Counted from the stretch's first letter, positions 17,446-26,294 are shown. The stretch is DNA of 64,000 bases from Clostridium sp. AN503 (GCF_040719375.1 NZ_JBFDTP010000002.1:2967001-3031000), one strand, 5' to 3'. The notes: generated by a model from the letters alone, not told the origin. Numbers and translations are program-made.

Positions 17446-18003
17446 ATGAGACCTGATGTTATTACGATTTCTTCCAGGATTGATACGAAAACCTTTCGTA
17501 AGTTTGCGATCTTTGATACGATCACTCGGCAGAAGCGGTACCGTTCCCCTGTGATTTTTATGGGGATTATGTTGGTGTTTGCCTGTATCTGTTATGTTAT
17601 GAACGGGCGTGTGGAGCAGGCGGTGCTGCTGGGGAATGTACTTTTGGGGATCGGCGTTATCCTTCCGGTGGTTTATTTTGGGACGTTTTATTTTTCTGTG
17701 AACTCGCAGGCCAGGAAGATGAAGCTGGAGCCGCCGAAGCATGTGTACACGGTTACCATGACCGATGCCGCGGAAGGGATCTCGATCGTAACCCCTACCG
17801 GGGAGGGCGGTACGCTGCGGGTGAAGTGGGCGAATCTTTTTATGGCTTACCGGGTGGACGGGTGTATCTACTTTTTCATCTCCCCGCGCCAGGCTTTTCT
17901 GTTCCCGGATGACCAGGCTAATGTGACCCCGGATGAGCTCTGGGAGTTTTTGAAAGAAAATATGCCGGCTGAGAAGCTTGTGGACCGGAGAAAATCCCGA
18001 TGA
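17446..18003 (+). CDS. YcxB-like membrane protein
   Basis: This 185-residue protein has two membrane segments (about residues 37-55 and 65-85) and a C-terminal domain with the pattern VKWANLFMAYRVDGCIYFFISPRQAFLFPDD, typical of YcxB-like C-terminal domains. The function of the family is unknown. AAAGGAG lies 9 bases before the ATG. It stands alone on the plus strand, separated from the polysaccharide locus by the inverted-repeat element. Confidence 0.75.
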   Translation: MRPDVITISSRIDTKTFRKFAIFDTITRQKRYRSPVIFMGIMLVFACICYVMNGRVEQAVLLGNVLLGIGVILPVVYFGTFYFSVNSQARKMKLEPPKHVYTVTMTDAAEGISIVTPTGEGGTLRVKWANLFMAYRVDGCIYFFISPRQAFLFPDDQANVTPDELWEFLKENMPAEKLVDRRKSR

Positions 18004-18168
18004 GTAAATATTCACGATACAGTTCGGACGATATTTTACAATACAAAACAGCGCCTGTATTATATAGTTAATATAAGCAGGGTTAAATAAGGATAAATTG
18101 TCAGGAACCTCTGCGGCTTTTTAAGTTACGATACTGCAAAGTATTAAATGAAACGAAAGAGGTGGATC

Positions 18169-18822
18169 ATGAGAATTTATAAATTACGATTTGATATGCT
18201 GATTTGTTTTTTACTGGCTGCATTGATGGTATTTGGTACAGAAAAAATTTTGCCTGTCTTTTATTCTGCGCTCTATGACAAGTATTTGGAGGCACATACA
18301 GTGGCAGATGGCGATATCGGGGGAATCGCCGGTGATGATGTTTACCGCGCACAGAACGTGGATGAACTGCTTTCCCACGATACGTTTACCGTAAAAGTTG
18401 GTCATAGCTCTGTTATGATTGCTGATACCGGGTATTTCGGGGATCATTACCTGCTTAATCTGGAACTTCCTTCTGGAGAACGGATCGCTGCCTGCATTAA
18501 CAACGATGCAATGCAGAGGAATTTTGAAGACGATTTTTATATTATGCCTGTGGGAAAAGTAGTAAAAGCAGATCTGTCCGCTGATACTGAATTTCTTAGC
18601 CAGATTGAAGCCTCCCAGGAACTGAGCCGCACTGATTTTTACCTGGATATGAGCGGGAAAAGTGGTTCTAATTTTGTAAGCGCAGAAAGCTATGATGAAC
18701 AATATACCATTTATATCAAAGCGGCGGTAGCTGTTATCAGCTTTTTCTTATTCCATATAATTGGATGCAAGCTGGGCCTGTTCCCTCCCTTTATCCCAAG
18801 GAGAAGGAAAAACAGGGAATGA
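18169..18822 (+). CDS. Conserved-type membrane protein, unknown function
   Basis: This 217-residue protein has an N-terminal membrane anchor (about residues 10-30), an outside-facing middle region of about 160 residues and a C-terminal membrane segment (about 185-205), followed by a short basic tail. I do not recognise the family. The ATG at 18169 has AAAGAGGTGG just upstream; the ATG seven codons earlier lacks a site. A terminator follows, so it is a single-gene transcript. Confidence 0.6.
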   Translation: MRIYKLRFDMLICFLLAALMVFGTEKILPVFYSALYDKYLEAHTVADGDIGGIAGDDVYRAQNVDELLSHDTFTVKVGHSSVMIADTGYFGDHYLLNLELPSGERIAACINNDAMQRNFEDDFYIMPVGKVVKADLSADTEFLSQIEASQELSRTDFYLDMSGKSGSNFVSAESYDEQYTIYIKAAVAVISFFLFHIIGCKLGLFPPFIPRRRKNRE

Positions 18823-18862
18823 TCCCGGTCTGACATCAGACAATTTTTATCATGTATATCTG

Positions 18863-18896
18863 TGCCTGCCGAAAAATACCGGCAGGCATATTTTTT
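18863..18896 (+). terminator. Rho-independent terminator
   Basis: A perfect 9-bp stem TGCCTGCCG / CGGCAGGCA with a short A-rich loop is followed by a run of T residues (18889-18896). It ends transcription of the membrane protein gene just upstream and lies between convergent genes. Confidence 0.85.
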
Positions 18897-18958
18897 ACAG
18901 AATACAGTTATAGAAAAGTGACCATACGGAGCGTAACAAAAGAACTCCCTTCCTCCGT

Positions 18959-19465
18959 CTAGATCCCCTGGCTTCCCATAGCTTCGCCGCATCGGTACAT
19001 ACTGCCGACCTTCATCTGCATATGGGGAAAATTGGCGCAGTTCGTCACTACAAATACGGAACTCACCGGATACCCCGCTTTCCGTATTGTATCCATATCA
19101 AATAAGAGCAGCGTTTCTCCGCATTTTACACGCTTTCCTTCTGACGCCTTCACGGTAAATCCTTTTCCATTCAGGTTCACGGTGTCGATGCCTACATGGA
19201 TGATGACCTCCATTCCAGTCTCAAGCGTAAGCCCTATGGCGTGCTTTGTAGATGCCACGGCAGAGACAATGCCGTCCGCAGGGGCTGTCACCCTTCCTTC
19301 CGCCGGTTCGATCCCGCACCCTTTTCCCAGTATTCCCTGTGAAAACACCTCGTCCCTGACCTCGGAGAGAGGGATATACGTTCCTGTGACCGGCGCATAG
19401 AGCACCCCCGTCTCCCTCTGTCCGCAGCCCGGATTTTTCTTTAAAAGCTTATCTAACAGCTTCAT
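18959..19465 (-). CDS. PTS glucose-family EIIA protein
   Basis: This 168-residue single-domain EIIA(Glc)-type protein carries the phosphorylatable His at H90 (VIIHVGIDTV) and the supporting His at H75 (STKHAIG). It passes phosphate from HPr to the EIIB domain of a beta-glucoside-type permease. The EIIBC gene in the same operon lacks an EIIA domain, so this protein should supply it. The first ATG of the frame is placed only one base after AGGAGG, so I chose the next ATG (19465), 7 bases from it and immediately after the stop of the preceding exporter gene. Confidence 0.9.
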   Translation of the reverse strand: MKLLDKLLKKNPGCGQRETGVLYAPVTGTYIPLSEVRDEVFSQGILGKGCGIEPAEGRVTAPADGIVSAVASTKHAIGLTLETGMEVIIHVGIDTVNLNGKGFTVKASEGKRVKCGETLLLFDMDTIRKAGYPVSSVFVVTNCANFPHMQMKVGSMYRCGEAMGSQGI

Positions 19466-19467
19466 GT

Positions 19468-20370
19468 TCATACCTCCTGATCTTTACTCTGCCTGTCCGG
19501 CTGTGCGGGCAGGTTGGACAGCACCAGCGCTGACAATACCATAGCGATCCCGATGACTCCCGCCGTGCTCATGGATTCATGGTAGAGAAACACCCCGGCC
19601 AGGGTCGCCACCACCGGCTCCACGGACGCGATGATCGCAGCTCTGCTGGGTCTTAGATACCGCAGGGCGAAGGTGTAGGAAACATAAGCCAAAAAGCTGG
19701 TGACCACCCCGGATGCAGCCATCCAGAACATGGCTTCCCGTGAACCCAGGCACAGCCTCACCGCCTCGCCCATATCACAGGTGAGGGCCGCCGCAGTCCC
19801 GGCGATGAGGAACGTATAAAAGACATTGGTAAACGGATGGTACTTTTTCAGGATCACACCGCTGAAAATACTGTACAGCGCATAACCAATGCCTGCCACA
19901 AGCCCGACGGCGATCCCGGCAGCGCTGACATCGATCCCCGCGGTGATCCCGGATGCCAGCGCACTGCCTGCAACACAAAATACAAGACAGATCCCTTTTC
20001 GGACTGTGAATTTCTCACCAAAAAACAGGACGGACAGGATCATGACAAAGGCCGGAGACGTATAGAGAAGGGCCACCGCCGCCGAAAGGGATATCATTGT
20101 GACTGCCATGTTATACGCCGTGTTGAATACAAAAATACTTAAGATCCCATTTGCCAGAAAATACGGAAAATCCTTCCGGCACACCTTCAGACGGTCTTTG
20201 CCCGTGGCCAGGATCAGCACCAGCATCATGGCTGCATTGATCAGGCATTTTCCAGCCGTCATCTGCATCGCATTGAATCCGAGGGAAGTCAGATGCCGCA
20301 CGAATACGCCGATACATCCCCAAATGGCAGCTGACAAAAGGACCAGCAAAACAGAAAACTTTTTCATCAT
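19468..20370 (-). CDS. EamA/DMT-family transporter
   Basis: This 300-residue protein has ten predicted membrane spans in two repeats of the EamA (drug/metabolite transporter) fold, for example SAAIWGCIGVFVRH near the start and YLRPSRAAIIASVEPVVA in the second half. Its start overlaps the stop of the GH1 gene (TTATGATG), so it is translationally coupled to it. Placement between a phospho-glucosidase and EIIA suggests efflux of an aglycone or other product of glucoside breakdown, which is an inference; these transporters have varied substrates. Confidence 0.85.
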   Translation of the reverse strand: MMKKFSVLLVLLSAAIWGCIGVFVRHLTSLGFNAMQMTAGKCLINAAMMLVLILATGKDRLKVCRKDFPYFLANGILSIFVFNTAYNMAVTMISLSAAVALLYTSPAFVMILSVLFFGEKFTVRKGICLVFCVAGSALASGITAGIDVSAAGIAVGLVAGIGYALYSIFSGVILKKYHPFTNVFYTFLIAGTAAALTCDMGEAVRLCLGSREAMFWMAASGVVTSFLAYVSYTFALRYLRPSRAAIIASVEPVVATLAGVFLYHESMSTAGVIGIAMVLSALVLSNLPAQPDRQSKDQEV

Positions 20371-21803
20371 AATTCCCCGCCGTTTGTCCTTATGACTTTC
20401 TGATACCAGTAAAAGGAATCCTTTCTTCTCCGCTCCTTCGTCCCATTGCCCAGATCATCCTGATCGATATGGATGTAACCATACCGCTTTGACATTTCAT
20501 TGCTGGAGCTGGATATCATGTCGATCGGCGCCCAGCTCAAATACCCAAAGATATCCACGCCGTCCTTTATGGCCTCCTTCATCTGCTCAATATGCTTTCG
20601 CAAAAACGCGATCCGGTAATCATCATGGATCCGTCCGTCCTCCTCCACTTGATCCATGGCGCCGAACCCGTTTTCCGCAATGAGGATGGGTTTTTCATAC
20701 CGGTCCCAGTATTCGGACAGGGAGTAATACAGGCCCAGCGGATCCGCTCTCCACTCCCAGGGGGTCGGCTCAAGGTAGGGGTTTTGCAGGCCGTCAAAGG
20801 GCTTCATGGTATTCTTTTCGGCATCCAGTATTTTTGTGTAATAATAAGAGACCGCAAGATAATCCATAGTATACTCCTGAAGGAGCTTTTCATCTCCCGG
20901 AAGCATCTTCAGATCGATCCCATTTTCTTCAAAATAGCGGAGCGCATATCCCGGGTACTTCCCTCTGAACTGGACATCCGTAAAATAATACTGCATCCTG
21001 TTCTTTTTTAACGTAAATACAACATCCTCCGGTTTGCAGGATGCGGGGTAATAGATCTCGCTGGAGATCATGGTACCGATCTGGAACCCGGCATCGATTT
21101 CCTGCGCCGCTTTTTTCACCAGAGCGCAGCCGATAAATTGATTGTGCACCGCCTGGTAAACCAGCTCCTCCATCTTGTCCGGGGTGGTCTGGTCGTCATA
21201 GATTCCAAGAGAGCCGAATTTTACAACCGGTACGTAGTTGATCTGGTTGCACACGATCCAGTATTTGACCCTGCCCTTAAATCTGTTTAAGAGAATCCTT
21301 GCATAGTTTTCATAAAAATCCACCACCCTGCGGTTGGCGAATCCCCCGTACTTCAGGACCAGGCCTAAAGGAATGTCATAGTGATACATGGTGATGACCG
21401 GTTCCATTCCATTTTTGATGATCTCGTCGATCAGGTTGTCATAAAACCGCAGACCGGCTTCATTTGGCTCCGCTTCGTCTCCGTTTGGGAAGATCCTCGA
21501 CCAGGATATGCTGGTCCGAAACGCCTTGAACCCCAGTTCTTTTAACAGCTTCAAATCTTCCTTATAGGTGTGGTAAAAATCGATCGCTGTACGTTTTGGG
21601 TAATACCCCTCTTTGTCCTGAATCGCCCATTTGATCTTCTCCATCGTCCCGCCGCGCTCTTTTACCTTTTTCCGGTTCATATCCGGATCATACGCATGGA
21701 TGTCGGACGTGGAAAGTCCACGTCCATCCGCATCATATGCACCCTCGATCTGGCAGGCTGCCACGGCGCCTCCCCATAAAAAATCGTTGCTGATCTGATT
21801 CAT
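20367..21803 (-). CDS. GH1 6-phospho-beta-glucosidase-like protein
   Basis: This 478-residue protein has the GH1 barrel with LWGGAVAACQIEGAY at the start, the nucleophile E377 in LIAENGFG and the S-x-x-K-x-Y phosphate-binding pattern (SSNEMSKRYGYIH, about 433-445) of 6-phospho-glycosidases. It should act on phosphorylated beta-glucosides brought in by the PTS. The acid/base motif, usually NE(I/P), reads CNQIN: Q187 (codon at 21243-21245) replaces the catalytic Glu. Plant myrosinases, which cleave S-glucosides, show the same change. So this may be an S- or activated-glycoside enzyme or one with altered mechanism. It is downstream of bglP by 22 bases. Confidence 0.85.
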   Translation of the reverse strand: MNQISNDFLWGGAVAACQIEGAYDADGRGLSTSDIHAYDPDMNRKKVKERGGTMEKIKWAIQDKEGYYPKRTAIDFYHTYKEDLKLLKELGFKAFRTSISWSRIFPNGDEAEPNEAGLRFYDNLIDEIIKNGMEPVITMYHYDIPLGLVLKYGGFANRRVVDFYENYARILLNRFKGRVKYWIVCNQINYVPVVKFGSLGIYDDQTTPDKMEELVYQAVHNQFIGCALVKKAAQEIDAGFQIGTMISSEIYYPASCKPEDVVFTLKKNRMQYYFTDVQFRGKYPGYALRYFEENGIDLKMLPGDEKLLQEYTMDYLAVSYYYTKILDAEKNTMKPFDGLQNPYLEPTPWEWRADPLGLYYSLSEYWDRYEKPILIAENGFGAMDQVEEDGRIHDDYRIAFLRKHIEQMKEAIKDGVDIFGYLSWAPIDMISSSSNEMSKRYGYIHIDQDDLGNGTKERRRKDSFYWYQKVIRTNGGEL

Positions 21804-21825
21804 CTGACATCGCTCCTAACATAGA

Positions 21826-23205
21826 TTATAAATGTGCTTCGTTCTGGTCAAATCCAATAATAAATGCCATCAGGGCCGCCACCACGATCGATGTGGCGAT
21901 TCCCGCCAGCATCGCCGGTATGGTTTCCATAAAGATCGGCATCGCCCAGATATTGGACCAGCCCATGGAATACGCCGTAGCGCCCAGCCAGGCGGATACC
22001 ACGCCTCCCGCCGCGCCTCCGATCATAACCGCGATCATCGGTTTCTTCAGTTTTAAGTTCACACCGTAGATCGCCGGTTCCGACACACCGGCCACCAGGC
22101 ACTGGAAGGCCACCGAGAAGGCCAGCGCCTTAAACTCCGGGTCCTTTGCCTTTAGTCCAACGCCGATCGCTGCTCCCGCTTCTGCCATGTTGTGGCACAT
22201 ATATGCCGGACGGAGCACCTTGTCAAAGCCTAACTCAGAAATATTTAACGCCATAAACGGAGTGATCGCATATACCATACCGGTCATGACCAGCCATGGC
22301 AGGAAGAACGCCAGCACGCCGGTCCCAAGCCACGGCACTGTATCGCCCAGCCATAAAAATCCGCTTGCTACAACAGAACCTGCATATGCGCCGATGGGGC
22401 CAAGGATCACAAACGCCAGGATTCCGGTGATTCCCACAGTCAGCATTCCGACTAACAGGTTCTTAAGCAGTCCCGGCACTACTCTGTCAAACCATTTTTC
22501 CAGATGGGCGGCTACCAGCGCGATCAACAGCGCCGGTAGCAGGGTACTCGAATACGTCACCAGCTTGACCGGGAACATAAACAGCGTGACAGCCTCGCCT
22601 GCGCCCACCATAGTCCCCCATGCCGGGGTCAGCAGCGTGGCTGCAACGATCATCGCATACACGGGCGTAGCGTTCAGCTTTTTCGCTCCGCCGTAGGCTA
22701 TGATGATCGGCATAAAGTAAAACGGCGCGTCAGCGATCCAGCTTAAGATGGCATAGGTGCTTGTTGCGTCGAAACCACCGATGGTTTTGGAGAGCAGCAT
22801 GACCACAACCTTTAACATACCGCCGGCGATCATGGCAGGGATCAGCGGTGTCACACAGGCTACCACATATTCCAGAACGCTTCCGGCCGCCCCGGCGATC
22901 CCTTTTTTGCGTTCCGGCTTCACTCCGTCTTCCCCAACCACTCCGACTGCCTCAAAGTTGTTCTGCTTTACAACCTCCTCATAGGTTTTGACCAGATGCT
23001 CCCCCATGATGATCTGAAGCTGTCCTCCGGCGTACACCACCCCGATCACCCCGGGAATCGCCTTGATCTTATCCTGATCGATGATGGATTTGTCTTTCAC
23101 GGAAAAACGCAGCCGCGTCATACAGTGGGATACGGTCACCACATTCTCCTTCTTCACTTCTTCTACGATCCGCCCTGCGATTTCTTCGTAGTTCAACTTT
23201 GCCAT
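21826..23205 (-). CDS. PTS beta-glucoside-family EIIBC
   Basis: This 459-residue permease has an N-terminal EIIB domain with the phosphorylated Cys at C28 (VSHCMTRLRF) and a C-terminal EIIC membrane domain of about ten spans (about 105-455) with HNMAEAGAAIGVGLK near 350. It imports and phosphorylates a beta-glucoside-type sugar. The usual fused EIIA domain is absent and is encoded at the operon end. The ATG has AAGGAGG 10 bases upstream. A LicT-type antiterminator and terminator lie between bglG and this gene, so expression should be switched on by unphosphorylated sugar flux. Confidence 0.9.
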   Translation of the reverse strand: MAKLNYEEIAGRIVEEVKKENVVTVSHCMTRLRFSVKDKSIIDQDKIKAIPGVIGVVYAGGQLQIIMGEHLVKTYEEVVKQNNFEAVGVVGEDGVKPERKKGIAGAAGSVLEYVVACVTPLIPAMIAGGMLKVVVMLLSKTIGGFDATSTYAILSWIADAPFYFMPIIIAYGGAKKLNATPVYAMIVAATLLTPAWGTMVGAGEAVTLFMFPVKLVTYSSTLLPALLIALVAAHLEKWFDRVVPGLLKNLLVGMLTVGITGILAFVILGPIGAYAGSVVASGFLWLGDTVPWLGTGVLAFFLPWLVMTGMVYAITPFMALNISELGFDKVLRPAYMCHNMAEAGAAIGVGLKAKDPEFKALAFSVAFQCLVAGVSEPAIYGVNLKLKKPMIAVMIGGAAGGVVSAWLGATAYSMGWSNIWAMPIFMETIPAMLAGIATSIVVAALMAFIIGFDQNEAHL

Positions 23206-23240
23206 GTTTTTCTTCCTCCTTATGGTTTATGAAACAAAAA

Positions 23241-23301
23241 GACCCCCGGTCAAAATAAGCCTGCGGTTCATTATCCCCGCGTTCTTATTTTACCGAAGGT
23301 C
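23241..23301 (-). terminator. BglG-controlled terminator before EIIBC gene
   Basis: On the minus strand a long stem (GACCTTCGGTAAAATAAG against CTTATTTTGACCGGGGGTC) ends in TTTTTG. Its 5' arm overlaps the last four bases of the antiterminator site, the usual arrangement in which binding of the BglG-type protein blocks terminator folding. Confidence 0.8.
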
Positions 23302-23332
23302 ATGCCTGCTCCTACTAAAACAGTTACAATCC
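23298..23332 (-). promoter_or_regulatory. Ribonucleic antiterminator (RAT) before EIIBC gene
   Basis: The minus strand reads GGATTGTAACTG, then about 11 bases, then GCAGGCATGACC. This matches the LicT/SacY-class RAT pattern (GGATTGTTACTG...GCAGGCAAAACC). It begins just after the bglG stop codon and overlaps the terminator, so the neighbouring antiterminator protein should bind here. Confidence 0.85.
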
Positions 23333-23342
23333 TTCTTTACAG

Positions 23343-24179
23343 TTACAATCCTTCTTTGCTGCAAATACGGTTAATATGCAGCATCAGATACAGTTTTTCT
23401 TCCTCAGACAACGAACAGCCCCACGCTTTTCCAATGTGTGCCGCGATCTTATCCACACAGGCTGCAATATCCGGGTATCCGTTTATCATCGTGTCATAGA
23501 TCTGCAGGTTATCACTGGCAACGCTCTCGTGCCTGTGGATCCTCTGAAAGAGATATTCCATATGAGTCACGAACCTGGAATAATTAAATCCCTCCCGGTC
23601 GATAATGACCCGGAACCGGGATTCTATGATATGGGTGATATCATCCAGCATCCGCGCATCCTCTTCTAAACGGTCATTTTTCTTCCCATCACTCTCGCCT
23701 ACCCGTGAATTGATCAGGTTCATGGTGATCCCCACGATCTCCTCTTTAGGGAGCTGTACCCCGAATTCTTTGCACGCCCGTTCCCAGATATACTTCCCTG
23801 ACCGCCATTCATCCGGGTAGAGATGCTGGAGGTCAAAGGGCGGCAGCATCCGGATATACATATGCCTGCGCATACGTTCCAGTGCAAATGCCATATGATC
23901 TGCCAGAGTAAACACCGCATTGGGACTCAGTTCACAGGGGATCTGCGACGCAACAATATCCATCATATCCGCGCAAAAATCCATCACCTCCTTTGGCAGG
24001 TCCTGCAGGGAATCTATATAGCGGCTGTTGACCTGATAGAATGTGCGCTCTATTTCCGAAAGCGGCACTTCCCGCGGCAACGGCGCAAATCCCAGTCCGC
24101 GTCCCATTGCGATGACTTCCTGCCCATTCCCGTCACGGCACAATAACACATTGTTATTGATCTTTTTTATCCCCTTCAT
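23343..24179 (-). CDS. BglG/LicT-family transcription antiterminator
   Basis: This 278-residue RNA-binding regulator has a CAT domain at residues 1-55 (MKGIKKINNNVLLCRDGNGQ, the typical start) and two PTS regulation domains (about 65-165 and 170-278) with conserved His residues such as LADHMAFALER and HINRICSK. Phosphorylation of these by HPr and by the EII controls dimerisation. It should bind the two RAT sites here. The frame stays open 22 codons upstream, but that part overlaps the leader terminator; the ATG at 24179 matches the family start and has GGGGGAG ahead. Confidence 0.93.
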   Translation of the reverse strand: MKGIKKINNNVLLCRDGNGQEVIAMGRGLGFAPLPREVPLSEIERTFYQVNSRYIDSLQDLPKEVMDFCADMMDIVASQIPCELSPNAVFTLADHMAFALERMRRHMYIRMLPPFDLQHLYPDEWRSGKYIWERACKEFGVQLPKEEIVGITMNLINSRVGESDGKKNDRLEEDARMLDDITHIIESRFRVIIDREGFNYSRFVTHMEYLFQRIHRHESVASDNLQIYDTMINGYPDIAACVDKIAAHIGKAWGCSLSEEEKLYLMLHINRICSKEGL

Positions 24180-24225
24180 CTTCTCCCCCGCCCCAGACTG
24201 TACTCGTTTGATAACAAAAAACTCT

Positions 24226-24285
24226 CCAGTCGCCATTAAGAACACATAAACATTCTTACCTGGTCATGCCTGAAGAGTAACACCC
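24226..24285 (-). promoter_or_regulatory. RAT and terminator leader of bglG
   Basis: On the minus strand GGGTGTTACTCTTCAGGCATGACC (complement of 24262-24285) resembles a RAT site. It is followed by an imperfect stem (CCAG...TAAGAA / TTCTTA...CTGG) and a T6 run (complement of 24216-24221). The antiterminator gene is therefore probably autoregulated. The RAT match is weaker than the one before the EIIBC gene. Confidence 0.65.
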
Positions 24286-24517
24286 ATTATATATGACTAT
24301 TTATAAAATAATCTGCTTCCAAATCATGCTCCGTTAAGATAACAATTTTGTACAAGATTATTTCATGAGGATAATATATCATACCTTATTTGAGCAGTCA
24401 ATATATGAATTGCATATATTAGACTTATGGTTTTTATACACATTGCATATATTTGGGGGATTGTTATTCTTAATCTTGCATGCTATAATTTCAAAAAAGA
24501 TTTGGAGGTAAGGCAGA

Positions 24518-25192
24518 ATGGCCTTGGTGAAAGCTTTATTTTTCGATATTGATGACACGATATTTGACTATGGCAAATGCAGTAGGACTGCCCTTGAAAA
24601 CATATGCCGACGTATGGGCGTACCCTTCTCCGAAGCACTGCTCGCATCCTACCGCCAATTGGATGACGTACTGTGGACAAAACAAAAGCAGGGAACGCTT
24701 ACGATCCCACAGGTGATCAAAAAGCGCAGCATTGGCATGGCAGAAAAGATGGGCATACCGGATGCGGCAGAGCTGTTTATGGAACTGCTTACGGAAGAAC
24801 TCGGTAATCTGACCGAACCGGTTGACGGCGCGAACGAGCTGTTGGAATATACCCATCACGCAGGATACGCCCTTTTCTGCGCCTCAAACGGAATACGGTC
24901 CATGCAGATAAAACGGCTGAAAAAGTCCGGATTCCTTGATTATTTCCAAAGGGTCTTCGTGTCAGATGAAATCGGCTATGAAAAACCCGACCCGCGTTTT
25001 TTTGAGTACTGCTTACACGAAAGCGGGTATTCTGCAAACGAAGTTCTTATGATCGGTGACAGCATGACGGCTGATATCCGCGGCGCATTAAACTGCGGGT
25101 GGAACGCCTGTTATCTGAACCGGCAGGATCTTACTCCCCCGACAGCATGTATGCAGGTCCATAGCCTTATGGAACTGAAGGGTATCTTATAA
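24518..25192 (+). CDS. HAD-family phosphatase, YjjG type
   Basis: This 224-residue cytoplasmic hydrolase has all HAD motifs: DIDDT at residues 10-14 (nucleophile D10), a Ser/Asn motif II in ASNGI, the Lys of EKPDPRFF, and GDSMTADI as motif IV. A helical C1 cap lies between motifs I and II. The pattern resembles YjjG-type pyrimidine nucleotidases, though HAD substrates are poorly predictable. GGAGG precedes the ATG. It diverges from bglG and may be unrelated to the PTS operon. Confidence 0.82.
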   Translation: MALVKALFFDIDDTIFDYGKCSRTALENICRRMGVPFSEALLASYRQLDDVLWTKQKQGTLTIPQVIKKRSIGMAEKMGIPDAAELFMELLTEELGNLTEPVDGANELLEYTHHAGYALFCASNGIRSMQIKRLKKSGFLDYFQRVFVSDEIGYEKPDPRFFEYCLHESGYSANEVLMIGDSMTADIRGALNCGWNACYLNRQDLTPPTACMQVHSLMELKGIL

Positions 25193-25208
25193 AACCACGT
25201 TCCAATTG

Positions 25209-25228
25209 ACGGCAATGCCGCCTTTTTC
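25209..25228 (+). terminator. Weak terminator after HAD gene
   Basis: A short CGGCAATGCCG hairpin followed by CCTTTTTC lies 17 bases after the HAD stop codon. The stem is only 4 bp, so the call is tentative. Confidence 0.35.
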
Positions 25229-25243
25229 ATGGCAGAGCCATGC

Positions 25244-25810
25244 TTACATGGGCTTAAGATTCCGGTTCAGCCGGTCTACCATCCATGCAAAGCGTTTTTC
25301 ACGTCCCGCATCCGTCTTGGCGTCGAGATACGCTTTTGTGTAGGTTTTCTTCACGGACTGGGACATGGACATAAAATTCGTATAGGCAGGGTCATACTCT
25401 TTCAGCAGAACCGCCAGAGAATCAATCTGCTCCCCGGTCACCGCAGGAGCCTTTGGCGCGTCCCACTGACCATTCTTCTTAGCCTCGTCGATCTTTGCCC
25501 TGCCATATTCGGTCATAATCCCCTGCTGCTCCAGCTTTTCCACAATCCCCTTGTTTTTCTCAGACCACTTGCTGTTTTCCCTGCGCATAGAAAAATACTT
25601 TTTATAGGTTTTCTCATCAATGCTCTGCATCTGACCGTCAATCCATCCAAAGCACAAAGCTTCCTCCAGCGCTTCTCCCGCCTTCATTGTTTTAGGCCCG
25701 CCCGTCTTGCCAAACAGCAGCCAGATACCGTCTGTGGACTGGCAGTTTTCACACAGCCATTTCCGAAAATCCTCCCTTGCCGAAAATTGCATTACCTTTG
25801 CCTGGTCCAT
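25244..25810 (-). CDS. YdeI/OmpD-associated family protein
   Basis: This 188-residue protein has the family's N-terminal pattern FRKWLCENCQSTDGIWLLF, the ALCFGWIDGQ motif near residue 55 and the FSMRRENSKWSEKNK motif near 75. The family is widespread with no settled biochemical role. GGAGG precedes the ATG by 5 bases. It is followed on the same strand, upstream, by an SRPBCC gene 21 bases away, so the two may be cotranscribed. Confidence 0.85.
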   Translation of the reverse strand: MDQAKVMQFSAREDFRKWLCENCQSTDGIWLLFGKTGGPKTMKAGEALEEALCFGWIDGQMQSIDEKTYKKYFSMRRENSKWSEKNKGIVEKLEQQGIMTEYGRAKIDEAKKNGQWDAPKAPAVTGEQIDSLAVLLKEYDPAYTNFMSMSQSVKKTYTKAYLDAKTDAGREKRFAWMVDRLNRNLKPM

Positions 25811-25831
25811 GTCTGTCCTCCATCCTTTTAT

Positions 25832-26230
25832 TTACTGATCTGACAGGGCTTTTCGCAGATCAGAAACATATCTCTTCTGCTGTTTTTTCAAAAATCCACG
25901 GACAAGCGGCCTCATCCAACCCTTCTTTGCCGTTACGTCCTCCGTAAATTCAATCTCCGTCCACCCGTCTTTTTCTTTAAAAACACCTGTCCAGTGCCCT
26001 TTCATATTGCTGTTCTCCATATCAAATTCCCATTGCCGGAAGGGTTCTAAGACTGTAGTCGTAAAAGTAGTCGCGTAACCTTCTTTTGTGTATTCCACAA
26101 ACTGCCGCTCATTTAAAACTTCTGTCCTGCTTACATCACTACGCCATGTACTATGCGCAACATCTGTAATAACTTTCCAGACTGTATGGATATCACACGG
26201 AAACGTGACTTTTATATTGGAAACCGCCAT
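25832..26230 (-). CDS. SRPBCC-fold protein
   Basis: This 132-residue protein has the polyketide cyclase/dehydrase-like SRPBCC pattern: HTVWKVITDVAHSTWRSDV near residue 15, a middle beta sheet with REWEFDMENSNMKGHWTGVF-like residues and a long C-terminal helix (about 105-130). Such proteins bind hydrophobic ligands; the ligand here is unknown. GGGGAG precedes the ATG by 6 bases. It lies in the accessory patch with several other short genes. Confidence 0.78.
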   Translation of the reverse strand: MAVSNIKVTFPCDIHTVWKVITDVAHSTWRSDVSRTEVLNERQFVEYTKEGYATTFTTTVLEPFRQWEFDMENSNMKGHWTGVFKEKDGWTEIEFTEDVTAKKGWMRPLVRGFLKKQQKRYVSDLRKALSDQ

Positions 26231-26294
26231 ATCTGCTCCCCTTTTGATTGCTTTCGATTTTTTATACTATACTCCGTCAGGAATTGTCAGTCCT

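Noticed and set aside
24286..24291. TATAAT box as bglG promoter
   Set aside because: A start site seven bases downstream would fall within the antiterminator site and remove its 5' part, so the true promoter is probably further upstream.
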